64,000 bases of DNA from Struthio camelus (taxonomy: Eukaryota; Chordata; Aves; Struthioniformes; Struthionidae). This document shows positions 11,220-24,009 of this stretch, piece by piece. Below the pieces are notes generated by a model that worked only from the letters and a program-made list of their open reading frames with translations, had not been told where the DNA came from and ran no database searches. The stretch is taken from NCBI RefSeq assembly GCF_040807025.1, contig NC_090954.1, positions 13,595,501-13,659,500 on the forward strand. Reading direction: 5' to 3'. Within the stretch, counting starts at the first letter, position 1; every line of letters begins with the position of its first letter. The translations under genes and the position numbers were made by a program.

Positions 11220-13240
11220 GCTTTAAGCCCTTGAGCACGTCACAGGGTGGGTGACCAGAGGAGGGGGACCGGGGCGCCCGTCGCGCACAGCGTGCCTTTG
11301 CTCCGGGGCAGCCCGGGCACGTGCAGCTGCGGCGGCGCCCCGGGCGGCCGGCGGGAGCCCCACGGGCCGCCTGCGCTCCCCGGCGCTGCGCCCCTCCGGG
11401 GTCGCCCGCGCGGCCCCCGCTGCCCGCCCTCTGCCCAGCCGCGGTTTCGCTCTTCTGCTGCCTTTTTTTTTCCCCGCTCCTAACGTGTGCAAATGGGAAT
11501 TAAATTGAGGCCACTAAACTCATTCGCACTTGCAGCCGTAACAGGCTTGCAGGCAGCGTTTCACCCACCGGCTCTTCAGCGCAGCTGCCCGTCCCCGTCT
11601 GGAGAAGCGCAGCAGGCTGCATCCTGCTGCCGCATCTCCGGCGCGCGCTGCCTGCCGCTCTGAAAGGGCCTTTGTGCTCCCTGCCCGCCCGGAAAAGCCA
11701 GGCACTCGGATTAAACCAAAGCGGAGCCAGGCAAAAAACACCCTCGAGGGACGTGTTTTTCACGTGAGCGCGCGGGATCCCAACCGCACGGCCCCGATCC
11801 CGCGCTGGGTCCCGCAGCCAGCTCGGGCCGGGCGGCCCGGATGCCCGGGTCTGTCCGGGCTGCTCTCGGGCTTCATGGGCTGGCGGGGATTTTTCTCCTT
11901 CTCTGCCGGGCCTGCTGGGGATGAGACGTGACATCGCTGGCTCCCGCGGCAGTTGGCGGGAGCAGCTGGGAGCCGGCGGGCCGCCGGGGCGGGCGCCCTC
12001 TCCCCGCCGTCCCCCCAGCTGTTTGCAGACCGGCGCTTTCAAGCCGCGCTGCGCGGTCACCCGGGGCTGGCGGAGGAGGCGGCCCAGCGGGGACAGCTGC
12101 AAAAAATCCCCCCCAAGGGGCCCAGTTCTCAAAGACGGCTGCCCAAAGCATGCCGGTAGCTCCCCCTCCCCAGAGCAGAAGCAGCGTCCCGGGGGCCACT
12201 TTGGGGACCGTCCCCGAAGCTGAGCCCGGGGCAGGAGGCGTCCGGCGTGCTGCACCCCGGGGCGGGCGAGCGGCGCAGGGGGCCAGTCGCAAACGCCGCG
12301 GCGGCTGCAGACCGCCAGGGCAAGGGCACCCCAGGCTCCGCGCTGCCCGCCCACCCAGCCGGGCTCGTCCCGTATTTCCAGCGGGGAGGATGAGGAGGAG
12401 AGGTGCTGGTCACAGGTGAGCCGGCCCGAAGACCCGCTCTCCCACTGCCCCAGGGAACAAGCTCTCAAACGTATCCCTGAGCAGCGAACGGGAAAGGGCG
12501 CGAGCGTGCTGCGATGGAACCGCTGCCGAGAATTTAAATGACCACCCATGAATGCTGGTTTTGTTTTGTCCCAGACGCGGCTGCACTCTGCTCCGGTGAA
12601 GCAGCATTCAAATGCAGCCGATCGTCGGATTCTCGCCGGCAAATAAAGCCGGTCGGGAAAATCCGGGGAGAAACTGTGCTTGAAAGGAGTCCTGGAGTGG
12701 CATCCTGCCTTTGCCCGGCCCTGCCAAAAGCGAAGGCTCCGCTGGAGAAATCAGCTGAGCAGCCCAGAGCGGGGGGAGCAGCAGGGGCGCGGGGCCGCGC
12801 GAGCCGGGCCGGGCCGGGCCACGGCCCCGAGCAGCCGAGGTGCCGCCGGAGCTGCCGCGTGCTGGCCACGTGCCGCAGGACCCAGCCGGGCGGCCGAGCT
12901 GCCTCCTGCCCGGTGCACGCGGCTGCTGCCCTCCGGCTCTCCGCCGGGCTGAGGCTGCTCATCGCCGAGCCCGCGCGCCCCGGCGGCCGGGGGGCTCCTG
13001 CCCTCTGTCCCACCCGGCGTAAGGCTGCCCAGCCTGCGGAAACGCGTTATTGTTGCCAAGGACCGTGCTCTGGCCAAACTTTGCTACCGACCTCCAGAAG
13101 GACGAGGCAGGGAGGCACGGTGCTCGGGGAAGGCAGCAGCCGCGTCCAGCCCCGGTGCTACACTGAGCCGCCAGGACCTCGTAGCCCCTTCTTGCAAGAG
13201 CGAGCGGAGGAGAGGTGGAAGGAGTGGAGACACGCTTGGG
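11220..13240. promoter_or_regulatory. CpG island about 2 kb long, function unknown
   Basis: Dense CpG over 11,230-11,460, 11,750-12,450 and 12,660-13,060, including a short (GGGCC)n run near 12,803-12,822. Such islands usually mark promoters. The overlapping long frames on both strands (up to about 380 codons on the minus strand) have no recognisable domain and are rich in Pro, Arg, Gly and Ala, as expected from GC-rich random sequence. No splice-bounded exon or TATA element stood out. Confidence 0.5.
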
Positions 13241-13539
13241 AAATGAGCAATGTGCCCCTCCTGTTCAAACGCCCCTCTTCGCCGGCCTAATTTGATACAG
13301 TTTTGGGTTTAAGCCTTGGGAACGGAAGCCGTGTACGCCTTCTGCAGGAGCTATCCAGACAAGATGTGAGAGAGGGAGACTTTTCCACGGACAACCTCAA
13401 GGTGAAGATCTCGGCTTGGTCATGGGCCAGGTTGGGATATGAAATGGTGTCCCCGAACGACCACGGCTGCACAGGCAAATGCAGATGCAGCCAGTTGCCG
13501 CGTCCTCGGCCATGCATCGATTTTGCACACTGTCAAATC

Positions 13540-14210
13540 CGTGCTCTGAAAACCTAGCTTTGTACAGACAGGCAACATTTCTTACTACTGTTATTAACAC
13601 AAAATCAGCCCATTGCACCTTAGATATTTCACACAGGTCCTTTAATAAAGAGGCTTAACAAACCAATTTATTTCCAACATTTCTACACGACGTATTTGCT
13701 AATTTATTTATGCAATAAAGGAAATCAGTGTTACTAACCATTTAGAAAATAACAGGTCTAGGTAAGAAGTCTACCTGTGTGTGTATAAAAAAAGAATGTG
13801 GCCTTGCTTTGCAGGCACTCTTTTCCTGAACCGCACACCCCTCGCAGACACATGCTGCCTTGCACAAGAGCTGGACATTTCCTCCTTTTCCCATGTTGCA
13901 ACTCAGGCTGCGCTGTGCAATTAAACTGACCATTTTCAGTTTTTCTTCCTCAGGACTCATGCCCCTTTCTCAGGTCCCAGCCTGTGCCCTCACCTTCGGC
14001 TTCCCATTTCCGGCGAATGCTGATAGTTTTGACAACCGCTGCATTTTTATTTTTACCATCATGACAATGTTACTGCTTAGATCAGTTTTATTAAAAATAA
14101 ATAAAACTTTTAAAACTCAGCTGCCAAAGGGGGCACTAAACTGTGACAAAGACCAAGGAGTCGGTGCTGAAGATGATTAATATGATTTTTTTCCGACAAA
14201 ACGATGTAGC
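13540..14210. other. AT-rich block with several poly(A) signals
   Basis: A sharp AT-rich interval next to the 2-kb CpG island. Plus-strand AATAAA occurs at about 13,651, 13,714-13,719, 14,096 and 14,100. The signal at 13,714 is followed about 55 bases later by a GT-rich stretch (TGTGTGTGTATA, near 13,776), a fair cleavage and polyadenylation arrangement. A 9-bp inverted repeat at 14,084-14,108 carries AATAAA on both strands. It could be the 3' end of an unrecognised transcript or a conserved noncoding element; no coding exon was recognised before it. Confidence 0.35.
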
Positions 14211-17200
14211 AGTTCTCCCCTTCCAAGAGCTGTACTGGGGGGATCGGGAGAGACGAGGGCTCCTGGTGATGCTTGTTCCCCTTCCCTCGGAGGGAGCTGT
14301 GCCGACTACAGCTCGGCGGCCCTGTCCCCGCTGGCTCAGAGCGTGGTACCTCTCCTGTCGCACCTGTGCAATGAGTGCGTAGGTGCTCTGTGCTGGCTGT
14401 GCCCACGAGGAGGCTGCCTGCAGTCGCTTGGGCTGCGGCACCAGAGTGCCAGCGGGGACGCAGAGCCGGCGCCCAGGACATGGGTGAGACGGGAGCCTTC
14501 TCCAGCTCCCGACAGGGACCCACAGCCGCGGCCCGCACCGCCCCTGCCGGGCACGGGGAGCAGCTGGAGGGAGGCAGAGGACTGTCAAAGTGCAGCAGCA
14601 ATATTTGGAAACTGCCCGGTTCTGCCTCCCCGCTCAGCTCGAGACCGGAGTGTGAGTTTGGCCCCTGCTGAGGATGAGTGTGTCACTTTGAGCTTAACTG
14701 CCAAGAAAGGGAAAAGGAAAGGGAGTGATGCCGAAGGCAGGAGATGGCCGGCGGTGGCTGTGGCCCTGTGGGCTGCCCACAGAGGGTCCATCCCCGCAGC
14801 TGCAAGAGGTCTTGCTCCTGCCCGCTCCGTCTCCAGCAGCCCAGGCTTTGGCAGGCGTCAGGCCACAATGGCACGGGCTCGGCACGGCTCCAGCCAAGGC
14901 CACAGGCTGAAGCACACGCTTGTTGGGGTGCTGGGTCCTCTCAGCCTCTCCCAGCCTTTCTCCAGGTCCCTGCTCTGCATCCGTTGCTGCTTTGGCCATT
15001 GCTGCGCGTGCCTGCCTCCAACAGATCCGTGTGCCTGAGCCCAGATGGGCAATGAGCACCACTAATCTTGAAGGCAGTTAACGAGAACATAAGAAGCACA
15101 CTAACAGGCAGCATATGGGGTCCCTGGAGCTTTAGGAATACCGGATACACCTAGCTCCACCGTTCTGCAGACACAAAGTGGGCCACGCTAGGCAGCCCTC
15201 CACCCCAGGCACACCAGGGGCCTCCTCTGCATGCCAGCTGCATGCACAAGTTTCCAGGTGGAGCTGCGCAAGCTTCCAGCGCCCTGGGGACCAGCGAGGC
15301 AGCTGCTGAGGGATGCACACTGCTGCCGAGCAACCGGGCAGGCTCGCTTGCCCCAGAGAAACTTGGCCTGCTCAGGAGGGCTGGCTCCTGGTCCACCCCA
15401 GTGTGGTCATGCTTCGCTGCACAAAGCACAGTGCAATGGTGGAGCTGCCCCTGCTGCCGCCTTGCAGCATCCCAGGAGCAAGGGCCCGTGTGGCAGCTGC
15501 TGCCCTGTTGTTACAGCCCTCATTGCTAAACCCCTCGAGCAAATGAGGCGTGCAGCTGGAGGGCTACAGCCCTCCTCTGGAACTGGTCCAAGAACTTCTC
15601 AACGCCTAAGCTTTCTGCTGCTTCCTGCTCAAGGAGAAGAGAGGGAGAAGTAATGAGCAAAGTCTTAGGCAAACATTCTGGAAATCAAAAGATCTCACTC
15701 TCGGAGTCTGATCTGGCTTAAGGGCTTCATGGGAGATGGAGCATGGTCAATGGACAGACCGTGGGAAAGACACATTGCCCCATGGAGCCTACAGTTGATC
15801 TGCTTCAGCAGGGAAGGAAAAAATCACTGCCACTCGCTGCTCTTCTCCTTTTGTTCTTGTACCATCTTTCTGTGCTAGACCATTTTACAAATTCTGCTTT
15901 ATCCCATCCCTGATGCTTCTTTTTTATTGCTACCAGCGTCGCTAATAATAACAGCTCTAAATTCTCCACGCCTGCCACTTAGTTCCTGATAATGGGCCCT
16001 GTGCAGTCATGTTGCATCTCTTTGTGTCTCCATTTGGTTTATGTCTGTGTGCGTGCCCTTAAATGCACAAAATGTGTGGGCAATTGCACACCACTCCCTC
16101 CTCCCCCAGTTGTGCAATTTGGGTATTTGGATACAATATGTGCCCCCCTGGCTCTTTCCTTATGGGAATGTCATGCTCATCCCTGTGGCAGGCAAATTAG
16201 ATATGTGGCTGTATTCTTTACCTTTCTAATGAGCGGAGAGTGCACAGAAGAGATTGAAACAGCCCTGGCTGACATAGATACCTGTGCAAAACAGTAGGGG
16301 CCTGCACTTGCCTTTGTAATTGCATACTGCATGTCGATGAGTCACCCGCAGCCCCGCGCTGGCGGGCAGCACGCCGGCCTCCTGCCTCCCGCTGCAAGAT
16401 GTGGGGAGGATTCGCCATGGTGAATTTGTTACTGTTTGTCTGGGAAAGTGCTCTACCCACCAGAAAGGGGGTTCCAGAAACGCAATCAGTGAGTAGCAAA
16501 GAGAGCAGGGGAAAGGGTGGTAATGAGAGCATCTTGCAGCTTTTTAAGCTCTCTAGACATTTTCAAGTGCCAAGAAGACTGTGTGAGCTGTGATTTTGCT
16601 GCATTATTTCTGTTGCTAGCCATCTCTGCACAGGGAGCTCCTATGTGCAAAATAACTGCTTGCTGACACATAGCCTGGTTCTGCGAAGCGCTGAGGTCCC
16701 TCCCCGGCTGACGTCGCCTTTGTGAGAACACACATCCCCCTGGGACCGGCCCTCAGCATATTCCAGGATCAGCACCCAGCATTTCCAAGACGGGCTCCCT
16801 TTTCTCAGCTGCCCGTACAGCTGTAGCCAAACCAGCTGATGGATGTCGGAGACGGAAGCGATGCGTCAGCTCACCCCAAGCTTCCTTGACTATGGCCAAA
16901 AATTTGTATGAGCAGAGCTCTCCCACCGATCTCACCATGGCTCAGGGGTGGCTCGAGTTAGCTACTTCACTGCGAGAGATTGCACAGTGAGGGGGAGATC
17001 TGTAAATAATTAGCCCGCAAACTTCCACCAGGGAGTTTTGGTTCTTCTCCTCCAGTGGTGTTGCCTGTTCAGAGAGAGAAAACTGGGGGAGAGCAGCTAT
17101 ATCTGAAAGAGAGATAATGGAGGGTGGGGTGGCATGGGTAGCCACCATGAGGCTGGCTATGCAGGATCCTCGTGCTGTTAGCAGCTTACTTCACATATCA

Positions 17201-20200
17201 AAGAGATGAGGGAAGGAAAGAAGAGGAATTGGTAAAATCAATAAGAGCCTATGTGGTGGGATAAAAAGCATGATTTTATTTATAGAGCTGGCTGGAGCTG
17301 AACTGTCTCCTGTCCAGGGACACAGTGCTGAGGTGTTGCGAGGAACAACAGAGCTGCATCTGCACGGGGCCTGGGAGGCACGCCAGGACCCGCTGGCTCT
17401 GACACCCGGAGCCTGGAGCCTGCACCGCGCTCATGTGCTGGTCTCTACCTTTCTTGGATGGGCTGCAGGCACCTCTCATGAATGATGGCTGCTGTGGACG
17501 ACAAGGTCCGCTAGCCAGGCTGGGCAGGGGGAGCACGACGGGATACCTGCTGAGGATGTGCTGCTGCAACACCAGTGCGTGAAAAGGATGAAGAGTTAGT
17601 TTGAGCAGGACTACCCAAGCCCCCTCCCAGATGGCACCTCCAGCTCTTTGCCCACTCGTTGCAGGTGCTGCCTAGTAGCTGGTCTTTCTTAGCACTCACT
17701 GTACTCCCTTCGTAAAGCATCGCCGGCTGCCTCCTGGGAGGCTCTGGCACGCTTAGACCTTCACTGCATCCTCTGCCCACCCGCAGACCCACATGGTGAG
17801 CCGCAGCCTGCAGCCGCGGGCTGCTGAGCTCTGTGCTGGGTCAGAGGAAGCAGAAATCTGAGGGATAACCAGCCCTCACTCCGCAGGCACTCAGGACCAC
17901 GTCTCCAAAGCCAGAGCTTCCAGGAATGGTGGGAGGGGGCAACAGTCACTGTCAGTCATCATAATGAGTTTCAGGAGCAGGATTAATGAAAGGGGAAGGG
18001 ATGGTCTGGGGGGAGGTGCTGCCGAGAAGGCCCGTTGACAGGAGTGGATGGGAGAGCCTGGCCACCGATCGCTCTGGGCTGTGAGCCACGAGGCGAGGAG
18101 ATGGGCTCACAGACAGCACTGCCTGTTCAAAGAACAGAAAGTCCTCGTTCAGCAGTGCTGTGGGTCCACAGCGGCTTCCTTCGCTTTTCTTCTCCATTTG
18201 GCCACCTTTGCTGATGCCAAAATCAGGACCTGTTCGGGTGATCGTGAGGCTTCTTTGGGAGGAGACCGTTAGACAGAGGGAGGAAAAGAAAAACAGTGAG
18301 CCCAGCACTTAGATAAACCCTAACAGCGCCCTGGGGAAAGGCACGAGGAATTGCCCTGCCCAGGGCCAGCATCAGCCGAGCAGAGAGGGCTGGGCACTTT
18401 GGTTTGGGATTTTGGGCAGCATCCCGCCGGCCCCTCACTCCTCCCGGGAAGGAGAGCGGAGGAGCAGGCACCCAGCCGCGCTCGCGGCAGGACTGCGGAG
18501 ACGCCTCCGGCTCCCAGCCGCCGTCCTGCCAGCGAGCGGGGCCAGCAGGGCGGCGGGGACGCCCGGGCCCCCTGTCCCTTGCGCGCTGATAAGCCCCGCT
18601 CAGGCTCCCTCCCAGCCACAGTGGCCCACATCAGCCCCCTGCCTGTTCCCACCCTGGCTTTCCAGAGAAAACCCACGGCCTTTCCTCGGAGGCTGCTGCA
18701 CGATCCCCTGGGCCGGTCCCCGGCGGGAGCGTGTGCGGGACCCCAGCCCTGAGGGACCCTGTGGCTGCTGTGGCGTTGATAGCGATAACGGTTATTTGCT
18801 CCTCTTTGTGGGAGGCTCAGCTGGGAACATGATGCTCTGCAAGACACAGAGGAAGATAAGAGCCCTGCCTGGAGGGCACACCGAGCTCCAGCCTGCCCCC
18901 AGACGCCCCCCCGGCTGGGGAGATGAGCGCACGCAGGGCAGCCCAGGGTTGCATTGTCTCCAGCGGACAGGGCCCCGGCACTGCTCCTTGGGAGATCCCC
19001 GCCGGCTCGGAGGAAGCAGCTCGGGGTAGGAGGTACAGCCACGCTGAAGACCCTGCAAGAGGCCAAAGCAAGCTTTGGGACAGCAGCGTGCAGAGGGAGA
19101 GCGCAGCGCCTGCTACATGAAATGACACCGCTCACCACCGGGACCTGCCGGCGAAAGGATGCCAAGAAGCGCCGCTAGGGCCAGAGGAGCCCTGCAAGGA
19201 GACGAGGCAGGCGGGCCGACGAGGGGACAGCGAGGTGACATCGATGGGATCTGACAGCCACCGTAAGCAGCGGGTAAGAGCTGGCAGTTGCACAGTGCAG
19301 CAGGGAAGCAGAGTTCAGCCAGAGCGAGAGGGTAAGCGTTGGGGACACACACCATACGGCACAGCTCCCTTCGGTCCTTGCAAGCAACTCGCTTTCTAGC
19401 GTTAGCACTCCTGATTGCCTTCGAAGCAGCAAGTGCTGCTTGCAGGGAGACACATCTCTGATCTCCAGGTAAAATAGGAGGGGGAAGGCATGGGTCTCTG
19501 CACCAGGACGTAAGACAGGCTTAAAGAGCAGCAAAGAGTCTCTTAGCGAGGGTTTTTTCCCCTGGATATGGTGATGGGCTGGGTGAGCTGAATGCTCTGG
19601 GGACCTGGGCTTGCAGCAGCTCCTGAGAAGCTCCTGTCCCCTTGCAGAGCGGGGCCAGTTATCACGGTGGCACAGAGGTGCCTCGCGGCGGCACGTGATG
19701 CCGAGGCGCGTGCTGGCGCGGGGAGGCCAGCTCCGGAGCGCCCGGGGAGGAGAGCAGCCTGCTTCAGCTGTTGTTTGTTTCTTCCCGCAGGCAAATGTGA
19801 GTCACTAAAAACGCCATAAGGAGTCAATGGGCATCCTGGGCTCCTCGCTCAGCCCACACAGCTAGCGGGCAGTATGAGCCATCGCACAAGAGCCTTTCCT
19901 ACCCTCCTCTGCTCTGCCTGCACGCTGCTCCCTGCTTCAGGAAATTCCCATCTGTTCTAATAGCTAATCTACAACCCGCTTCTTAATCCTTTGCTACCAC
20001 ATTTCTTTCTTTATGAGTTTCCTCTATAATAACTGCACGACTTTAGTGCTGTAGCCTGTGCAGTTTTGGAGAAGGACGTGCTGCAAAACTGGGCTGGCTG
20101 TAGTCCTGTACAACATCACCCCACTTGTCCACATCCCATCCAACGCGCATTGCTAGTGCTGGCCATGGACTCCTCTGCCGGGGTCAGAGCAGCAAGTGCT

Positions 20201-22555
20201 TGTCTGCTCCAGGGAAAAAGAGTTGCAGCAGCCTCAGCCTGGTGGCACGGGGCGAGCAGAGACCCCTCCTTCACGTGCAGCCAGGCAGGCCAGAGGGTTA
20301 CTGCGCTCTCTCCAGCCCTCCGGCAGTGCAGATCGTATGAGCTCTGCCTAACTCACGTGAGGCAAAACCTACCCAGGCTGTTTATCCAAACTCTCTGAAT
20401 TGCCCCACTTGGCTGTGTATGAATGGTTTTGGCACGCAGGTCACTCCCAGCGAGGAAGCGGCTGGAGGGGGTCTCTGCCACGGCGCGGGCAGATATGGAG
20501 CCCAAGTGTGTCTGCACGAGGGGCTCTGCCAGCACAGTGGCGTGCTGCTCACCGACCACGCTCCCTCCGACGCCGCCAGGCTGGAGCGCGGGCCGGGTTT
20601 ATGAGCCGGAACAGCAACTTCAGAGCGAGCACAACCGCTGCACAGCTCCCAGGACAAGCCAAAGCTCGGAGCCAGGATCCCAGGCCAGCATCCACTTGTC
20701 CTCTGAAGCTTTTCTCTTGTTTCCCAGGTTTCTTCCAGCTTAACTGGCAATTTCCTCAGCCTCATGGTAAAGTGAACATGAGGAAAAAGAGCCAAGGGGA
20801 TGGTTTCTACCTGGGTTTGCAGGGAGTGAGGGACCACTCCTCAAAGCGGTGCAAATTGTCCCATTTGTTTCGTGAGGAGTCACTCCTCCCTGATCATTAA
20901 GCACTGCAGATACTTCCTCTCTCCAGCAGAGAAGGAGGAGGTGGGAGCTCTCAGGTGCACGCGGCTGACCGGGAGCTATCTGACAGATAAAGCACAGAAA
21001 AAAAGTGCTGCTAGGTCCCACGCACGCACTTGGTACCTGCTGGTGAAGGACGATGCTAACCCGAGTGCCGAGCAGAGCTTTGGGGCTTCCTTCTGCCGGA
21101 AAGGAGCCAAGCAGATAACCACCGTCTGCTCGGTGGGGAGCAGCGCCTCCAGTTAGCACCCCGCGTGAATGAAGATTATTTTTATGGAAGGACTTTGGAA
21201 GAGCTTCAGGGAGCATTTCCCCGTTACCCTGCCATGTGCAAAGACTGACCCAGTGCGGAGCCCTCCTTCCCCTGCCGTCCCCCAGCGAGACGGTCCACCA
21301 GGGCGGGAGTCCCAGTAGCCTCAGCAGGGAGGTCTGCGAATTTGCCCTGGGGCTGCATTTACCACGCTTAACTTTAGCGACAAGGAGAGAGCGTCAAACC
21401 CTGGGGGCCCGGTGGAGACCCGTGCGAGGCCGAGGATGCGGTGGCTCCCGCGCAAGACCCATTTGCTCCTGCCTTTCACTCTGCGCACACCCCAGTCATT
21501 ACAACATTTTCAAATCCACAAACAGGCTGCTGAAACATGAAACCAGAGGCGGGAGTTTACACAGCGCTGGGTGTCTCCGGCTCAACTGACTTTCATTGGC
21601 TCCTATCAGTGTCCCACATTTGGCCTTTGGTAGGCTAAGGGTATGTTCAAACCCTGTCCCCTCCTGACCGCTGGCCTAATGACATTACTTGCTCTCTGCT
21701 GTTTTGAAAGGGCATTTGCAGACTTTTCCTGTTATATTTTACCTTGGTAATATTATCCTCAGCCCCTCTGGAGCTAGCATCGCGCCGCGGCAGCTGGCTG
21801 CAAAGCCGGTTAAATGCCAGCGAGGGCTCGGGTATAATCTCTGACCACGACATGACGTGACGGCAGGGCAGGGGCTTGGGCACCGGAGCGGTGGGCACAG
21901 AGGGCCACGGGCCCGGGGCCACCCTGCCGAGAAGGTCAGGAGGCTCCTTGTGCCACAAATGGCCTCAGCTGTGTGCCTCTGTTTCGGGTAAATCAGGAAA
22001 TTTAGTTGCCCTATCTTATGACGAGCAGAAAGAACAACAAGCCTTTCCCAGCAAAGGGCTGGCTCGGCTCTTCCTCCTCGGTGCTGCGGGTGTGTGACTC
22101 TGACAGGCGCTGCGGAACGGAAAGTCTCCTTTCTCCGGGGTTCGGAGAAACTGGTTTGGGCTGAAGGACAAAACAGTAGGAGAAAGGCCTCTCTGCCCTA
22201 GCAAGGGGTTTGCTTCTGCACAGCTGTGGCTGACACCTCTTGGATTACATAAACAGAGAAAACAATAGAGGTCCAAGTGCTGTCAGCTCTTCTGCTTGCA
22301 TAACTCAGGTTTTGATTTAGAAAGAAAGTCATGAGCAATTAGTTAATAGTGAAACTGCTCAGTCACTCTATACATACAGGCACAGAGGGGTGCATGTATG
22401 AGAGGTGTACAATATCCCATTCACACCATTGCATCAAAGCACCGTGGCGCTGACATGCTCTATATCCACGACGGGTATTTCTGAGGCTGCCACATGACTG
22501 GCTTCCAAGGAGATGGAAATAATGCCAGCTATAACATCTTGTCCTCCTTTGCCTT
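14211..22555. other. Upstream noncoding block
   Basis: About 8.3 kb of mixed composition without any exon I can recognise. Mildly GC-rich patches lie at 14,280-14,560, 18,360-18,760 and 19,640-19,760; AT-richer stretches lie at 15,840-16,140 and 19,930-20,050. A near-palindromic pair of GATA motifs (TATCTGACAGATA) lies near 20,979-20,991. Frames are short and overlap on both strands. Confidence 0.5.
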
Positions 22556-22561
22556 TCTCCT

Positions 22562-22725
22562 GGTGCTTTCAAAGCCCTTCATGGACTTCATTCAATCAAT
22601 CCCCCCAACAGCTCTGGGACACGGGCAAGTATTGTGATCTCCATTTTACAGGGGAAGAAAAAAAGGCCCAGAAAAATACCCACTCTGTCCAAAAGCCCAG
22701 AGCAGTCAGGAGCAGGGCTAGGAGC
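22562..22725 (-). repeat. MIR-type SINE relic, antisense
   Basis: On the plus strand the order of blocks follows the reverse complement of MIR: a CATTCAATCAATCC block, then CCATTTTACAGGGGAAGAAA (MIR: CCATTTTACAGATGAGGAAA), then a CCAAAAGCCCAGAGCAGTCA block (MIR: CCAAGGTCACACAGCTAGTA), ending in GAGCAGGGCTAGGA. The colinearity of several blocks over about 160 bases makes chance unlikely. MIR-like SINEs predate the amniote radiation, so this is an old inert fossil. Confidence 0.7.
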
Positions 22726-23227
22726 ATGTTAACAGTGATTTGCAGCCACGTGAGCAACCGTACTTCGTCCTTCAGGATCCCATTGAAACTCAGGGACAGA
22801 ACCAGCAGCGAGTTCGGCTCTCAGAAGTGTCTCTGTCTCTCTCCATGCCAGCTCTGCTGATCTCTGGCCACTTCTTGGCACGAGGGCAGCCCAGCTCGGA
22901 TCCTCCTGCTCAGTTTTGTCCACCTAGCTGGGAGAAGCCCTCGACTGCCTCTGCTCGGAGGAGAAATCGGCCAGCGCAGGCTGTGCTTTGCTTTCCTGGT
23001 GCTTCTCCTGCACCTCGGCCGCTGCCATGCAGAACCGCACAGTGCGGGTCGCTGCAGCCGGACAGAGGGCGGCTGCTCAGTGCCAGCTGATGGTTGCGCT
23101 GGGCCTGAGCGGTCATGAAAGCGTCCAGCCCTTCAGGTTAGAAAGGAAAGAGGGGGGCAATTCACTTGCACGCACACCCAGAAGAGAAAAGGTATTTCTG
23201 AACTGCAAGGCTAGGTATGGTTTGATT

Positions 23228-23269
23228 AAAGAAAAAAACAAACAAAAAACAAACAAACAAAAAACACGT
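23228..23269. repeat. A-rich (CAAA)n simple repeat
   Basis: Imperfect repetition of CAAA and CAAAAAA units. Confidence 0.85.
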
Positions 23270-23539
23270 GCAAGGAATTCGCCTGAATGTTTCTTTCCTA
23301 TCAGAGTACAACTTGTATAAAGGGAATCACAAGATACTTGAAAAATAATCTCACTTTTTGTGCAACAAATTCCTCCTGAAAGTCTGTTTTTACTGTGAGG
23401 TCTTCTAGTCCTGCTTTTCCCCTGACTGGGCAAATGTCCCTCCTGTTTACAGTTAGTTTTCTCTCTTTCTGTAGCATTCAGTACATGTATCATTTGCAAG
23501 GAGGGACCGGGGGCAACACACTCCAGATCACGGGGCAAT

Positions 23540-23645
23540 AGAGTCAACTGGGAATTAGAGCCTTGGCCTGCAAGTAATTGCATGCGCCCCAGAGCAAGGC
23601 AGTTTCCTTCTCTGGGCCCTTCCTGTCTTTGAAATGCAGACAAGG
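23540..23645 (+). repeat. MIR-type SINE relic, sense
   Basis: Contains CAAGGCAGTTTCCTTCTCTG and GGGCCCTTCCTGTCTTTGAA, colinear with MIR sense-strand core GGGCAAGTCACTTAACCTCT and CAGTTTCCTCATCTGTAAAA. It lies about 900 bp from the antisense MIR relic and in the opposite orientation. Confidence 0.5.
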
Positions 23646-23793
23646 AGCCCTGCCACTGTGTGCCATGCTTCTTATGAGTAATAGATGTGAATACTGGAAG
23701 CCGAGTTTCTGGGCCCAGACCTCCCACTGAAGGAAAGAGAAGTTTCACCACTGGCGACTCAGCTTGAAAAGCACCTCGTGTAAGTGTTACACT

Positions 23794-23821
23794 ACTTTAT
23801 TACAGTAATTAGTAATAAAGT
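23794..23821. repeat. Perfect 10-bp inverted repeat with AATAAA on both strands
   Basis: ACTTTATTAC (23,794-23,803) pairs perfectly with GTAATAAAGT (23,812-23,821) across an 8-base loop AGTAATTA. Because the stem contains AATAAA on each strand, it could serve as a two-way poly(A) signal, or it may simply be an AT-rich palindrome. It lies about 1.6 kb upstream of the PPARGC1B start codon. Confidence 0.7.
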
Positions 23822-23908
23822 GCTACAGCAATGAGGAAGAGTTGGTGGCAGCTTCTCTCATGCTGTCTCTGCATCCCAGAGCTGCCCCTGGCCTGTGCTC
23901 TCCTCAGC

Positions 23909-24002
23909 CATATAAGATAATATATACGATATATACATGATATATATACATATACATACATACATACATATATATATATAATAATATATAAGATATATAT
24001 TT
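23909..24002. repeat. AT/CATA microsatellite
   Basis: About 94 bases of mixed (TA)n and (CATA)n repeats, directly abutting the left edge of the CR1 fragment. Confidence 0.95.
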
Positions 24003-24009
24003 CTCCTGG

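Noticed and set aside
11500..12642. 380-codon minus-strand frame
   Set aside because: Lies in a CpG island, has no recognisable domain and low-complexity composition. Not called.
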